From: Lagopus muta
Taxonomy: Eukaryota > Chordata > Aves > Galliformes > Phasianidae
Reading direction: 5' to 3'
Assembly (NCBI RefSeq): GCF_023343835.1
Contig: NC_064433.1
Coordinates: 28,582,214-28,646,213, forward strand
Length of the DNA stretch: 64,000 nt
Shown: positions 35,669 through 48,800 of the stretch, in pieces
Layout: each line of letters starts with the position of its first letter
Position numbering within the stretch: the first letter of the stretch is position 1
Translations under genes and position numbers: made by a program
The notes under the pieces: model-generated
The model's database searches: none
Seen by the model: the letters and a program-made list of their open reading frames with translations, nothing else
Told to the model about the DNA's origin: nothing

Positions 35669-37059
35669 GCTAGGACATGTGAAGAGGCAAGGTGCAATGC
35701 TAATTGTCTTTGATGAACCAAGGATAACTTTGGCCTTCAGAAGCTGTCAACTGACCAGACAAATTTGATATTAAATGTGAGTACTGAGCTTGTCAATATT
35801 CAGGTGATGTGCGGATCTGTGTGTGTGCTGTCTGTAAATGGCTTCCTTGAAGAAACTGCTCTTAATTAGGCTCAGTAGTAGTATAGACATCCCTTAAGCA
35901 TATGCTTGAGCGATCTGAACCCAAGCTGTTCTCAGTAATGGCTTGTTGAAAGGAAGAGGGAAATCCTTGAAGATTTGTCTCACTATTCCGCTAGGAACTG
36001 CACATGAAAAGGCCAGTTGATTTCAGTGCTGTGCCAAGTCCATGTACAGGGAGCACATTCATTTTCCTAAGGCTGTGGGTATTTGACAAGTGGTGCTGGA
36101 GTATCTATGTAAAATTTTAGTCTTTCGGACTCAGACAGCGAAGCAAACTATGGTGAAGCCAGCGGTGAGTATGTATCTTGTAGTAAATTTGACATTTTTT
36201 GATACTTCATTGGTATTCCTGTAACAGTCTGAACATGCAACGAATATAGCTTTCCACTTCTGAATGGAGTTCAATCAGACATAAATCTGTACCTTTCCTC
36301 CTATAATTTATGAAGAAAAAGCATCTGTGTCAGATTTAGGTCAACTTTTTAAATTATTATTTTAATATACTTATTAAAAAAGAACAGTTGGTGCTTTATC
36401 TCAATTAGTGGTGCTCAGGTAAACACAAATGTTCAATACTAATTGAAAGCCGTGAGCAAATGCAAAAAATAGACTCAGAGTGGTTCAGATAGCCATCACT
36501 GACTGCACACAATTTAGTCACAGCTGGGGAATTTATTTTACAACAACTGGAAATAGAAGAAAGAGAACAAAGCAGAAAATAACTATTTTTCTCCTACTGA
36601 CTTAGGTTTTATTTATCCAATGAATTGAATTTGAGTGAGCGTTTTTCAGGTTTACTCAACTTTACAAACAGTTAAGTGTTATGGGGGCTCTTCTTCTGTC
36701 CTTACAATGGCATTAATTAGAGGCTGTGCCTGGCTACTTTCTACTGGAGCAGAACCAGGGGTAAGTTCTGGACACAGAAACATTCCACTGGCCTCAGCAA
36801 TTAATGGGGAGGTAATGGAGGGACTCATTGCATGGGAAGGGAGGGTGTGGTGGGAACAGAGCTTGAAGAGCTGAAATACTGAGGTAGGTGTGCAATCTTT
36901 ATTATGCATGCTCTGATACAGAAGAGAAATGATGTGAGTAGTATGGTTTTGACATGGGCTGTTTGGGAGGGGATGCATTTTTGAGGTGAAAACAGGACTT
37001 GAGTGGGAAAACTGAGGTAGAATAGTAGAATAACTTAGGGGACTGAAATTGCTTCTGAC

Positions 37060-37075
37060 AAAAAAAAAAAAAAAA
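37060..37075. repeat. A16 homopolymer
   Basis: A run of 16 A in intron 3. Confidence 0.9.
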
Positions 37076-39349
37076 GTTGTAGTTATTGTATTAGGCATGT
37101 TTAAACTTTTGATTCCTTTTTGTACACTGGGGAATTTCCATCTTCCTAGCCATAATTAGATAATTAATACCTGAATTAAAATGCATGTATTATAGTATTT
37201 TTTTAAGTTGCAGATTTTGGTTGAATAAACATACTATCTTTTTGTCTGGAAGTATTTATTTTTACAATGGAACAACAGACTATCAGTCTACAGGGACACA
37301 TCTGGCTGTCTTCTGAGAGAAGTATGCTTTGTATTTTTGTCCCTTTTCATGCCCTTGTAGTTTGCAGGAGGAAGGAAAGATCTAGGCTTTCCTTTCCACC
37401 TGACAGGGAAGATAATGCTGAGGCAGTAAGATTTTTGGAAGATATTTCAATTACTGCAGTGTAAGAGGAACTTACTCAAGCATGTATGGTTTTTCTTCCT
37501 TGCCTGTCTGTATTACAACCCAGCAAGTGTATGCTTACTTGACTGTTTTAATTCAGTATCATAAAGTGCAAATGATCTCATACATGAGAAAAATCTGTAA
37601 GTTGTTTCATGGAAGTCACTCAAAGAATTGTAAAAGCTCTGAAGTGTGATGATTGGCATAAGGAGTAGGTTCCTTGAAGTGTAGCTTTTAGATGTGTGTC
37701 AGGAATTCAGTTCACTGACTACAGTCATACTGAGAAAGCATAATTGATTGTATTCATTTTGTCTCTATAGTTCTTCTCAAAATCTGACGATCTTGGAACA
37801 ATGGTTGGCAAGGCAAAATATAAACTGGTGAAGTCACTGAAAACTGAATTGAATAGGCTAAATCTCTGTACTGAAACTTTTTTCTTCATACTTCATGCTT
37901 TCATCTGAAGTCTTACTCCAGGAAATACTACTTGCTCAATTTTGAGAATATAGAAAGCATTTTCATTGTTTCCCTGTAAAATCACACTGCAAATATTTTT
38001 GAAAACTGTGTTTTTTACACATCTGTAATTACTCGTGTCCTTTCACGTAATACTGAGTTCAGTGCCTACTAATGGCAGTTAGTTGAACTACAGAAATAGT
38101 GGTACTTTAATTGTATCTACCATTATCTCCTGGAAACTCACTCTGTTCTTTATTTCTCCACCACACTGCGCATGCTCTGTTCTGCATCTTTTCTGACGTT
38201 CTTGGCATGGAAACCTGCTTTGCACAGCTGCCTGGAGTCACCTGAAAGCAATCAGTTTTCTTGTTGATGTTGGGTGGCTTTAAAATTCGATAATTCTGTT
38301 CAGGAAGATACAAAAATCAAAGGATCAATAAAGACTGAAGAACAAGATGGTTATGACCACCTTGTATGAGGAATGGGACACAAGAAGGCAGCAAGACCTG
38401 TGCTGGACCTGTTGTATGGTGAGGGAGTGCCTGTGAAATAGAGTAGCCGGGCGTTCTGTACTCCTGTGATCTGCAGCTTCTGTGCAGTGAATTAATGAGT
38501 TTAATTCTTGTCATCTGCTTATCATCTGCTGGGCTTAATTGCTTGGCAAAGATTTTGTTTTACTCCATATTAACTGCTACAGGGTTCAGCACTGCAAACA
38601 TCAGTAAATGTAATGTTTTATAATAATCTTTTTTGTCCTGTCTTATAAACTGACTCAAAACATAAGAAGTGAAGTAGTGCCAGGTGGAGGTGTCTTAGTT
38701 AACATTGATAGCATTGGGTCATCACCATTAGAATAAAGGCAGCTTGGAGGAAAACATTATAGCCTGTTTCCTTTAAACTAGTTTGTAGGTTCTTCTGCTG
38801 AAGAAAACCTGACTGAAAAGGTTCTGTTTCCTTGCAATTGGAGCTGAAAAGTGGGGATGTGTTATTGTTGGGTAGTGATATGGTAGATGTCCAGATCATG
38901 CAGGAAGGTAACATCTAGGGAATATTTCCTAACATGGCAAGCATCTATATTGTCAAAAAGACAATTTGTAAGATTGTGGTATATAGAATGATAAAACAAA
39001 ATGTATGAAAAGGGCCCAATGTTTTAAACTGCTTTTTTACTCTGTCTGTAATTTCCCATGCAAAACAATGAAGGTGGAGTCGTGGTCATTGAGTTCCTTG
39101 TGAATGCAAGAGTTGATATCTTCTGGTTTATACAACTAGGAAATGCTGAAATGAAATAAGCTGAGATAAAATCTACCCAAACTACAGAAGCTGAGAAATG
39201 TGAAACTGAGGTCTGCTATCTTGCACGTGGGACTGAGCATCCTATCATTCTTGAGGTCTCTGGTCTGTCAAATCCTTGCTATAGGAGGTTTTGTATGCCT
39301 GCTTTTAGGTGTCTCTTAGTTTTTGTTCAGCTGTGTGCTTCATAGAGAA

Positions 39350-39676
39350 GAAGACAAGACTTGCTATTGTGTCTAGGATTGTCTGTTAGCCAGGAAGAAA
39401 TGATGGTATTGTTCGGAGGGGAAGGTGTATGAGGAGCTGTGTCAGGGAGGGATTGGTTATGTGTTAAAGATATGACACTGAGAGGGTGGCTGGGTACTGG
39501 AATAGGTTTCCCCAGGGTAATGGTTGTGGCTCCAATCTTACCAAAGGTCAAACGTTTCAGAAGGATCTCAAAGGTAGGATTTGAATTTTGGATGGTCGCG
39601 TGTAGAACCAGGAGCTAGACTCAATGATTCTCATGGATTCTTCCCAATTTGGGATATGCTGTGATTCTATACAGGT
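39350..39676 (+). mobile_element. Degenerate CR1 LINE 3' fragment, sense strand
   Basis: Heavily diverged, but the CR1 landmarks appear in order: GGGTACTGGAATAGGTTTCC, a GGTTGTGGCTCC segment, AGCTAGACTCAATGATTCTC, TTCCCAATTTGGGA and a TGATTCTATA tail. The left boundary is uncertain. Its divergence suggests it is one of the oldest inserts in the window. Confidence 0.65.
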
Positions 39677-42600
39677 TGTTCTTGGCTGCTTCAAGACTTC
39701 CGTAGTTGAGCTCTGAAATGCTTTTGTTGGGCAAACTTGAGGATGTGCTGAGTGCAATGATCCTGCTTGAGAAATAGGCTAATCCGTAATTTTTGTTGCT
39801 TTCCTGTTAGTTCTAATAACTGGTTTGCAATATGGAGATATAATGTGTCTCACAGCAGAGAGCAGGAAGAATACAGTCTAGAACTAGTAATGTATCACTC
39901 AATTTGGGGTAATGAATACATTTAAATATGAATATTGTGCATTTTTATGGACGGTAAGAGTGCTCCTAAATAATTTTGTAGTTTAGTAACTTAATGCTGT
40001 GACCTCCTGTAGTGGATAAGGATACAGTATGCAAAATTGTTGCTATGCTAGAAGACTTGCTTTTAAAAAAAAAAAAAATCCAAAAAACTGTACTCTAATT
40101 TTCATAATAAAAGTGTCACCTAAGACAAAAGTGATTCTTATATGAGGCATTAGTTGGCTTATGATAAAACGTTAAACTACCATATTGTATAAATTCGTTC
40201 TTATTCCTCGCTCCTACTAAATACTTTACTGAAGAAAAATTACTGTTGATGAAAGTTTACCCTTTCAGCGTAAGGTATTTATCCTGTGAATAATTCCGTT
40301 AGTGTTAGAAATATTTCTAGAGACATTACTGTTGAGTTTAATCTTCTAAAAATAAATTATGAAATACGTTGTGTATTTTATTGAAGATGATTGTTTTGTT
40401 GAACTCAAGCTTGTCTGAATAGTACAAGTTCAGAAAAATATTATTTTTAAATTTAGAAAAATAATGTTCTTCTTTTTTTTGAATGTGTGCATTTATATAT
40501 ACCTGCAGGCTGAATCATGTACCACAATTTTCTATGCCTGACTTTAATGTCTGCTCAGTTGAAAGTCCACTGAGGTTGTGTGGTTTCATATTGAGTGCTA
40601 ACAGTGACTAACCTGTGAGATTGTTGGTAGGTGTGAAATATCCTATGTAGTGGTTGTGGTGGTGTGAAAAACCACAAGGAACAGCTATTGCTGTGCTCTG
40701 GGGCAGCACTCAGTGTAATCAGTAGCATCACCCTTAGTCACTTGGTGGTTGTTCCCAAGGGCATGTATGGAGAAAGAAAATCAAAGTGCATGAACGATGG
40801 TTTTATACGTGTAAAGATAAAAGAAAGGGTGAAGGAGCAGCATGATGAAACTAGACAGAAAGCAGATGGGAGATGATAAATGGATGTAAAAAAAATGGTT
40901 AATAGATGATGAAATAGTCCTTAAACATCTAAGAGGTTGTCATGAAAAGTGTCCTTGGGTTTTGTGTGTTTTGTAGCAATGACATGACCATGGTTCTTTC
41001 CTCTGGCCTGACATACTTAGGTATGGGGCACAGCTCATCTGGTACATCTACACGTGGAAATGCCAAAACAGCTTGGGAGGCAGTGATATAACTTACGATG
41101 TCCTGAAACTATTCTAGTGTTTAAGTACTGTTCACCTTTGTGTTGCATCAGAGTTTTCACTCCATGCCTTTTGTCACTGAAGAACACAGACAGTTTTCAA
41201 CAGAAAAATGTACAGACTACGATGCACTGTTCTAACTCATCAGAAGATGACTTGTGTATAATTCAGACATGCCTCCCTACCTCCTCTCTTATTTCTTGTT
41301 CAATAACGTTAGCCGCTGGTGATATTTAATTACTATTTGTTGATCTTGTCAAGAAGTTTCCTTGGGCTAGTATAGACATTTCCAATCCAACTATTTTGAT
41401 ACTACCTCATGGCAGATTAGAATTTTCAAAATATTGTGAGAGCATGGAGAACCCAGATAATAATACATAATAGTTACAATGGTAAATCAAATTGAATGTT
41501 TTAACTTGAGTATATTACCTGAAAAGCTAGTTTAGGCCAGCACTGACTGGCAATGATTTTTTTAACAACTTCAAACTTAGTCTTAACGGATATGCTTCCC
41601 AAATTTCACAGCTCATGCATGTGAAGAAAACTATTTAGGCCTGAATAATTAATTGCTCTTGTCCAGTTTTTCTTACTGCTCTTGGGAATCTTATTGCTAG
41701 GGTCTATATCATCAAAGTGGAACAGTTCTGCTGTTGTCTGTAAACAGTATGCAACTTTTCAAGCTTTTTATTTCTTTGTTGTTTTGTTGTTTTTTGTTTT
41801 TTTTTCTTTCAGGGAGTTTGCAAAAAATTTCCAGTCTTCAGTTGTTCTATAAGAGAAAGCACATATATATATATATGTAACATGCAGTAAAAATACGCAA
41901 AAAAAAAGATTATAAATGCAGAAAAATAGCTATTACATTTAAAGTATATGCAGAAAAATTTTGTCAGATCCTCTTTATAGGTTAGGAAGAAAAGTAGATC
42001 CAATTCTTCAGTTACAATTGTTTTTACAAATTGGCAATTTATTTTGACAAGCTTCTAGCTACTGTTTGAGACTTTCCTCTGCATTAGCCATTAAAAGGAC
42101 ATAGCTTGAAAGGACTTTTATTTATTTCAAATAGAAATGGGTATCGACATGTTTACATGTGGGTACTTTTCATAGCATGTTTGTTGACTTTCATAATTGC
42201 AGCTTATTTAAATGATCTGCAGCACTATGAGCAGTCTGGAAGGCTATTAACAACACTTTTGTCTTGTAAAACAAACCAAAAATCGTATGTCTGAAATGTT
42301 TTCTTTTTTTATAAATGTCGTGAGAATAGACAATAGCCTGGACCAAAGTAATAATACAGCCTGGAGCCAGACAGACTGAATCCTGTGTTTGAGAGTAAAA
42401 CTACAGACTATTATCCACCCTTTCCTTAATCTTCCTGTTCAGGAGAGCACAGATAAGGTATTTTGAAGCCCTCTTCAATCTATTGAACAGTGGCAGCCAT
42501 TCATCAGCATCTTACCATTTACTTGTCACAATAATGATCTTGTGATACAGTAAGGAAATTCATAGTTTGATTCTTGTGCACTTGGGTTAACTTTAATTAA

Positions 42601-43169
42601 CTGTGTCAGATTGCTAGGTCAAAAGTTACACCAACTGCATACTTTTCTATAAACATCTTGCAAACTTAAGATAACACAAAAAGATCAGAATGGGCATTAT
42701 CTGAATAGCATGATTAATTTTCTGATAATGCAACAAAGGGAAAATGCTGGAATTCTTTACATGAAATGACATCTTGTAGCTGCCTCAAGTAAGAATGTGG
42801 TTTGAGTTAAGTTCCTAGTTAACACACTGAAAAATCTGTTTTTCTCCTGAAATATCTTTGCTTTCATCCGAATACATGTGGAGCTGCCTTTATCTGTTAC
42901 AAGAAAGTTTCCGTTCTGTGACTTGTTTGTAAGGAGAAGCCCTTGTTTAAGGCTTCCCTGCTGACAACTTTGCTTTCAATAAAGAGTTCCTCAAACTCAA
43001 ATCCATCAAAGAAAATATTGTTTCACTGTGCAGCCGATGAACCTTTGGAGTAGTTAGCAATACGTTTCAGAATGAAATAATTGCTGCTAGAGTTGGTATC
43101 TTTTATTGGAATGGACAAAACATCATGAAAATGAAAATTGAAAATTAATTTGATTGGAAAAAAAAAACA

Positions 43170-43296
43170 TTAAGCATCTAGACTTATATTTAAATTGATA
43201 TGTTATATTTAAATTGATATATTTAATATATCAATTATTATATTTAATTTGTTATATTTATATTTTTATATAAATATTTAAGTTTTATTTAAATTG
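43170..43296. repeat. AT-rich repeat array with a perfect hairpin
   Basis: The unit TTATATTTAAATTGATAT is repeated in tandem near 43185-43222. It merges into AATTGATATA-TTTAA-TATATCAATT at 43212-43236, a perfect 10-bp stem with a 5-nt loop. Further TTATATTTAA copies follow to about 43296. Confidence 0.85.
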
Positions 43297-43682
43297 ATAC
43301 CTGTGATTGTAAACAGGCTGAAAGGTGATATGGGCAGCTCCTGTTTCTTTTGGTGGTGATTGAATTCATGTTTTGAAATTCAAAATTTGGTTTGAGGTCC
43401 AGGCCTGTATTTTGAAGTCAAACACTGTAACCCCATAGTAAGTAAAATGAAATGCTTCCCAGTAATCCTGTGGGTGAGTGAAGCAGGATAACCATGTTTT
43501 TATAAGGAATGTCAGTGGAGTTTTTAGGTTTTTCTCTTGCTGTCTGAGCAGTGCCAACACTACCTGGAAAACTACAGCTGTCATTTCCTGGGCCTGAAGT
43601 TGCAAATTCAAATCTCTAATTATTTCCTTATCATTGTGTTTGCAATTTTTCAATTGGAATATTTTTGGAGAAAGGCTATGAG

Positions 43683-43738
43683 CACTTCTGCCTGTCCTAA
43701 GGCAGAAGTGTCCTGTCTTAGTGTTCTGTCCTGTCTTA
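43683..43738. repeat. Hairpin and 12-bp direct repeats abutting a CR1 5' junction
   Basis: CACTTCTGCC (43683-43692) and GGCAGAAGTG (43701-43710) form a perfect 10-bp stem with an 8-nt loop. Directly after it, TGTCCTGTCTTA occurs twice (43709-43720 and 43727-43738). The second copy ends exactly where CR1 similarity starts. Confidence 0.85.
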
Positions 43739-44032
43739 AGGGCTGACAATAGCAGGACTAGGGGAAATGGATCCAAGTTGAAGGAGGGAAGATTTAGGTT
43801 GGATGTTAGGGGGAAGTTCTTTACTAGGAGAGTGGTTAGGCCCTGGAACGGGCTGCCCAGGGAGGTTGTGGATGCCCCGTCCTTGGACGTGTTTAAGGCC
43901 AGGTTGGACGGGGTCCTGGGCAACCTGATCTGAATGTGTATGTTTGGTGGCCCTGCCAGGCAGGGGGGTTGGAACTACATGATCCTTGAGTTCCCTTCCA
44001 ACCCAGGTGATTCTGTGATTCTGTGATTCTGT
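43739..44032 (+). mobile_element. Young CR1 LINE, 5'-truncated 3' end, sense strand
   Basis: 294 bp beginning AGGGCTGACAATAGCAGGAC and ending in three ATTCTGTG octamers. The plus-strand frame at 43739-43933 encodes the C-terminus of the CR1 reverse-transcriptase protein ([19 protein letters not shown], then [20 protein letters not shown]) up to its natural stop, without interruption. It differs from the copy at 59.1 kb at only about eight positions, so it inserted recently. It lacks the upstream part of the protein and cannot move by itself. Confidence 0.93.
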
Positions 44033-45840
44033 CCCAAGACAACTTCAATGAGCGGGCATGATGTTTGAAAGCCTTCAGTTGGAAAGTTGAATGACTCTTC
44101 TCTGCCAGAGTCCGGTTGTGTTTAAATGTATACTACTAGTGCCAGAAGTACTTCCAGTGTTCCTTGATTTTGCCTGACTTTGCCTTTGATCACTGGTTTG
44201 AGGCGTGTGAATGTTTTCTTGTTTTCTGTATTTCTTTTTAAATGTATTTTTCTTTAAGTTTAATTTAGATAAAGTTTCTTTAATCTCAGCATTAATCTGT
44301 GGTGCTTCCAGAGTGGAGAAAGAATGTTGAACCATTGAGTCTGTTGACTGATGAAAGTTTTGAATTTTTACATCAAACTGTAAAATTTTAGTGCAACATC
44401 ATAAAATGTTTCTCTGTTTTACCACCCCCTTTGTTCTTGACTTTTAGAGTGAATTTGTTTACACATTTAAGTTTTTTACACATGTTGCTTCACTCATTCT
44501 CTTCCACATATTTCCTCAAAGAGACTCTTTTTCAGAACACAAATGACATAAATGAAACATAAATGAAAATTGATTTATTCTTACGTTCTCATTCTTATTT
44601 CTCATTGAAATATTTCTTGACATTGCAGGGGAAGATGTGAATCTCAGCTGAAATGATTGTAGCTTATTGTTTTTTCTTTAATCTGTGGTATCTTGTTTTG
44701 CAAATGGTGACTAATTATATGCCCTTCTTACATAGACTTTCCTAATGGAATAGAAAAAAGAGAGCAAAAATCAATTAATTGACTTGCTTCTCATTTTGTG
44801 GCATGTTATCCATAAACAGATGACTAGTAAAGATCAGTTTGTGTGAGAATAAAGGAAATTGTCAAGACAACATGCAATTGATAGTTCTTTCAGCAAAAAG
44901 ATTAGTGCACCTTTACATTATGTAATCTCCTCCCCCTCTGCAAAACCTTATTTTCTTAATAAGCATGCCTGGTCCTTCTTTCTTAAGAACAATGGAATTA
45001 TCTGTTTTTGTCAGAAGAACTGAACACAGAGCTCTTTTACATTTTAGCTCCCAGACAGATAACGGAGCGTGCTTTGGGGGAGGGTGGTTTTGGAGTCTGT
45101 TTTCCCCTCAATTGTTGAAACAATACAGGACTCCTATGGAACGATTGCATTTCTTACTATAAGCTAGAGAAGATCGCTCAGGGTTCAATCTCATTTTCAC
45201 GGGTGCTGATGCCGAAGGCTTTGACTAGAATATGACCAACGTTTTGTTCCAGCATTCTGTGTAGCTATTGTCACAAAGACTTGATATGTTTAATTTCATT
45301 TGGTACAACTTGAAAGCCGGTCTACAGATTATGGGATTCAAACTCCCTCAAAGACTGCAAATTCCATAATAAACTTCTTCCTTAAGAAGTCCAGGAGGGT
45401 GCATGAGGGAAGTATGCCTTTTTCTTTGCTCCTGCCTTCTTTCTTTGGCTCTGGATACTGATCAGCTGCAGCCAAGACCTTGAGTTTGATGGACCTTTGG
45501 CTCCAGTCAGCATAGTTTTTGTGGAAGCTTTTGGTGTTTGGTTGGGCTTTGGTCAAATCACAGTCTCTAGCAGTCAAGCTCCTGCTGCTGACCAGTGTGC
45601 ATGTGCACAAGAGCCTGACTTTCTGCTCTAGCTTTTCCTCACTCTCTTGGCACTCTGTTAAACCCAAATGTCTCTTTTCATTTTGTTACCTGGTGATAAA
45701 CTTGAAACAAATGTTTGTTTGTTTTCCGCTTTGTTTGGTAGGCCACTGTTTCCTGTGCCAAATAATTAAATTTTCCTAGCTAACCTCACAGGATGCCTAG
45801 GTGGGTGTTTTCTTTGGTTTTGCTGTTTTCTTTTGTGTTT

Positions 45841-45867
45841 AAAAACAAACAAACAAACAAAAAAACA
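45841..45867. repeat. AAAC tetranucleotide repeat
   Basis: About four CAAA units flanked by A runs. Confidence 0.8.
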
Positions 45868-48800
45868 TTTATTTGGGGATATTACTTGAAAGTATTAAAA
45901 AATTGGTTTTGTTCTCTCCCTTCATGGCACGTCAGAATTCTTGTTAAGTTTCATTGATGAAGATGACATATTCAGAGAGTTGGGTTTTTTTCTGGATAAG
46001 GTTTCTCTTTTGTGTAGTCTGTTTTGTGTTTAAATAGAGTCCAAAACCTATTTCAGATAAACTGGGAATGGTGAACTTCCTTGTGTTGGGAAGGCTATGT
46101 GAAGATTATCCTGTCTGCTCTGCTAAGCCCAATGTGACTGTACAAAGAGTTCTGGAAGGTAATTGCTCTTTAAACTCACCTCCAAAGCTTTGACCACAAC
46201 TACAGGTATTTAAGTGGACTGTTTAGTCAATGTATAAATGAATTTTGCATGGCAGTAACTGGAGAATGATATGAGCTGAGCAAGACTTTATTATATGTTA
46301 GATGTTTCACGTTTGGAAGCCAACTTTTGAGAGAATCCTAATGGATTCTGTTCAGTGTTTGCCGACATCCTTTCATTAAGGCCAGTACTTCACTGAGGTC
46401 GTTCTCAAAAATTATAGGGGAAGGAGAAAAGCCAAGAAGATCACCATCCTACAGCAGTAGATGTTACGAAGGACATGCTAGAAAAATTTCTGAATGTCCA
46501 GCATCCATGCTGAGTATGTTATTTACATAGCCAGCTTCCTGATAGTTTTCTTAAAGAGAATGATAGCAAAAAGAGCAGTGGCACTGATTGGAGATTAAGC
46601 TGATACTAATCGGTGTCTTTGTCAGGAACATAATTCATCTGCAAATACAAGAAATCCTGGAAAGCTGTTTATAAATCATGCCTTCAAATTCATTGAAAAT
46701 ATTACCCTCCATTCCAAAAAACACGAGCATCTGTTATGTATTATTCTCCTAGATCATACAGCAGGTTAAAAATGGTATGTCTACGGTACAGTGGAATGCA
46801 TTAATATTAAAAATCTAGATGAATGATGGAATGCCTGTATTAACAGAGCATGTGTATTTTCTGTCTACTGGGATATCTGAGCTGTCATGTGCTGTTGATT
46901 AATATATGAAAGATTGTCTGATGGGCAAATACACAGAGTAGAAACCATAATACATAATTGGGAGAAGTCGATGGGTTTAAAGGGAGTATATCCCAGTTCA
47001 CTAGACTGTTACTGTGAACATGTGTTAGAAATATTTCAGCTTTGCCTTCTGTAGGCTTTCAGAATGGCTCATTAGGCAAATATGTCATCAGATTTATAAT
47101 GTTTTCTGAAGTTTGAAAACAGTACATTGACACATTCTAGGCAATAATGAGCCTACTGTAACAGGCTATATAAGCTGAAGGGTCAGCTGGCTTTCTTTTT
47201 CCTAAAATAAAATGTTGTTGTGATTATAGTTTTTGAAAAAAAAGTATATCTATCTTCATGATAGTTCCATATAGTAAGTATTGTCTCCTGTGTCCATTGA
47301 AACTCAAACGAATTTCTATGCCTTCAACTGGAAAAGGGACTGGGTTTCTTGAGTGGGAGGAGGGGGGTGGGCAGGGAAACCTCTTGAAAATCTTCATTGG
47401 TTTAGGGCTCTATTTTGTAGTTCATAGAAGCTACTGAAATCAGAGATGGTTATTTTAACCCTATGACAGATGGAGCCAGGATGTCTGTACCATCAAAGAG
47501 AGCAAAAATGAAATGTGAGTGAGCACAGAAGTCAGTGAATATGAGAGTAATTGGAGTGGGCTTGCTGAGAGGGTAAGGAAGGATACATCGCTGTCACTCT
47601 TTTTTTTCAGCCATCAGCTTTGAAGCCAGCTACTGGTCTGTGTAAGTGACCTCTCCAGCCTAAGCTGGAAAAGGTTAGAGGGTTATATAAGTGCAGTGTT
47701 CTATATAAACTTTTCAGGGACACCTATATATGATGACAGGGCAGATGTGCTCCTTGCAGAAGATGGACCAGATGATCTGTATAGCTCCTTACTTCTGAAG
47801 ATATTGAACAGCTTAGCCTTGGTTAGTAGATGAAGTTTTCAATACACTTTAGGTGTTTCTTCTCCTGAATCTCTGCAATACGTAATTAAATTCTCCACAT
47901 TTGAAAGGCTAAGTTGTTTTATGGCCTTTATGTTAGCATTATCCTTTAGCTTGAGTGACTTGTCTGTCCAGGGTTTATCACTACAAAGTATTTTTTAACT
48001 TCCATAACTTCTTTTGTTTTGTTCACTACATCAAACAAGGCAATCACATAAAAAATACTCATATATGTATTTGCTGCTCTTGCAAAACTGAGACCTTGGG
48101 CTGTCTGTCTAGGTAAATTAGGCTAAAATAAAAACCACTGATGAATTAGAACTAGATCAGACACTAGAACAAGCTGAATGAGATGTACTGGGGACTGTTG
48201 TAGGTAGCAAGTAAAGGCTGTTGTTGTCATCTTTACCTTTCTCCTTCCTGTTTTTTTCTGTTTTTCTTTGCAACAAACAGAAAGTTGTGAGTCTTTACAT
48301 TATACAGATGTCAGTTCACTATGAAACCTGCCAGCACAGACTACTTTCCCTCCTGCTGACTCTGCTGAGCTCTACAACTGTCATCATTTAGTACAGAAGA
48401 TCAGTGTAATGAATGCCACGAATGCCATACCTCCCTGGGAGGTGCTAGAACTTGGGGCTGGGTGAACTGTAGTGTGTCTTCCAGTTTTTTTTCTAATACA
48501 GGATTTTTTACATTAGTTACACTAATACAAGATTGAAAATTCAAGTGGCAAGGACTTGAGGAAATGGAAGAAACTACTTTTTAGTAGCTGCTTGCTAAGT
48601 TTGTACAGATCTTGAGGTGCCATAAAATAGAAGCATAAGAGTAGCAGATGTTTCTTATTCAAAATACCAGTGCTAGTGTTTGCTTGCATCTTTACTTGAC
48701 TGTCCATCTTCTCAGTTTGTCTGCTTCCAAACTCCATCTTCAGTTCACTGTCAGGGAACCTGTTGCATTGGAGAGTGTGGGGAGAGTTCTATTAGGGGGA

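Noticed and set aside
43366..43923. 185-codon minus-strand frame
   Set aside because: Its first half is the antisense of the CR1 reverse-transcriptase tail; not a gene.
47735..47800. Possible very old CR1 end (GGACCAGATGATCTGTATAG)
   Set aside because: A single short match; the preceding and following CR1 segments are not recognisable.
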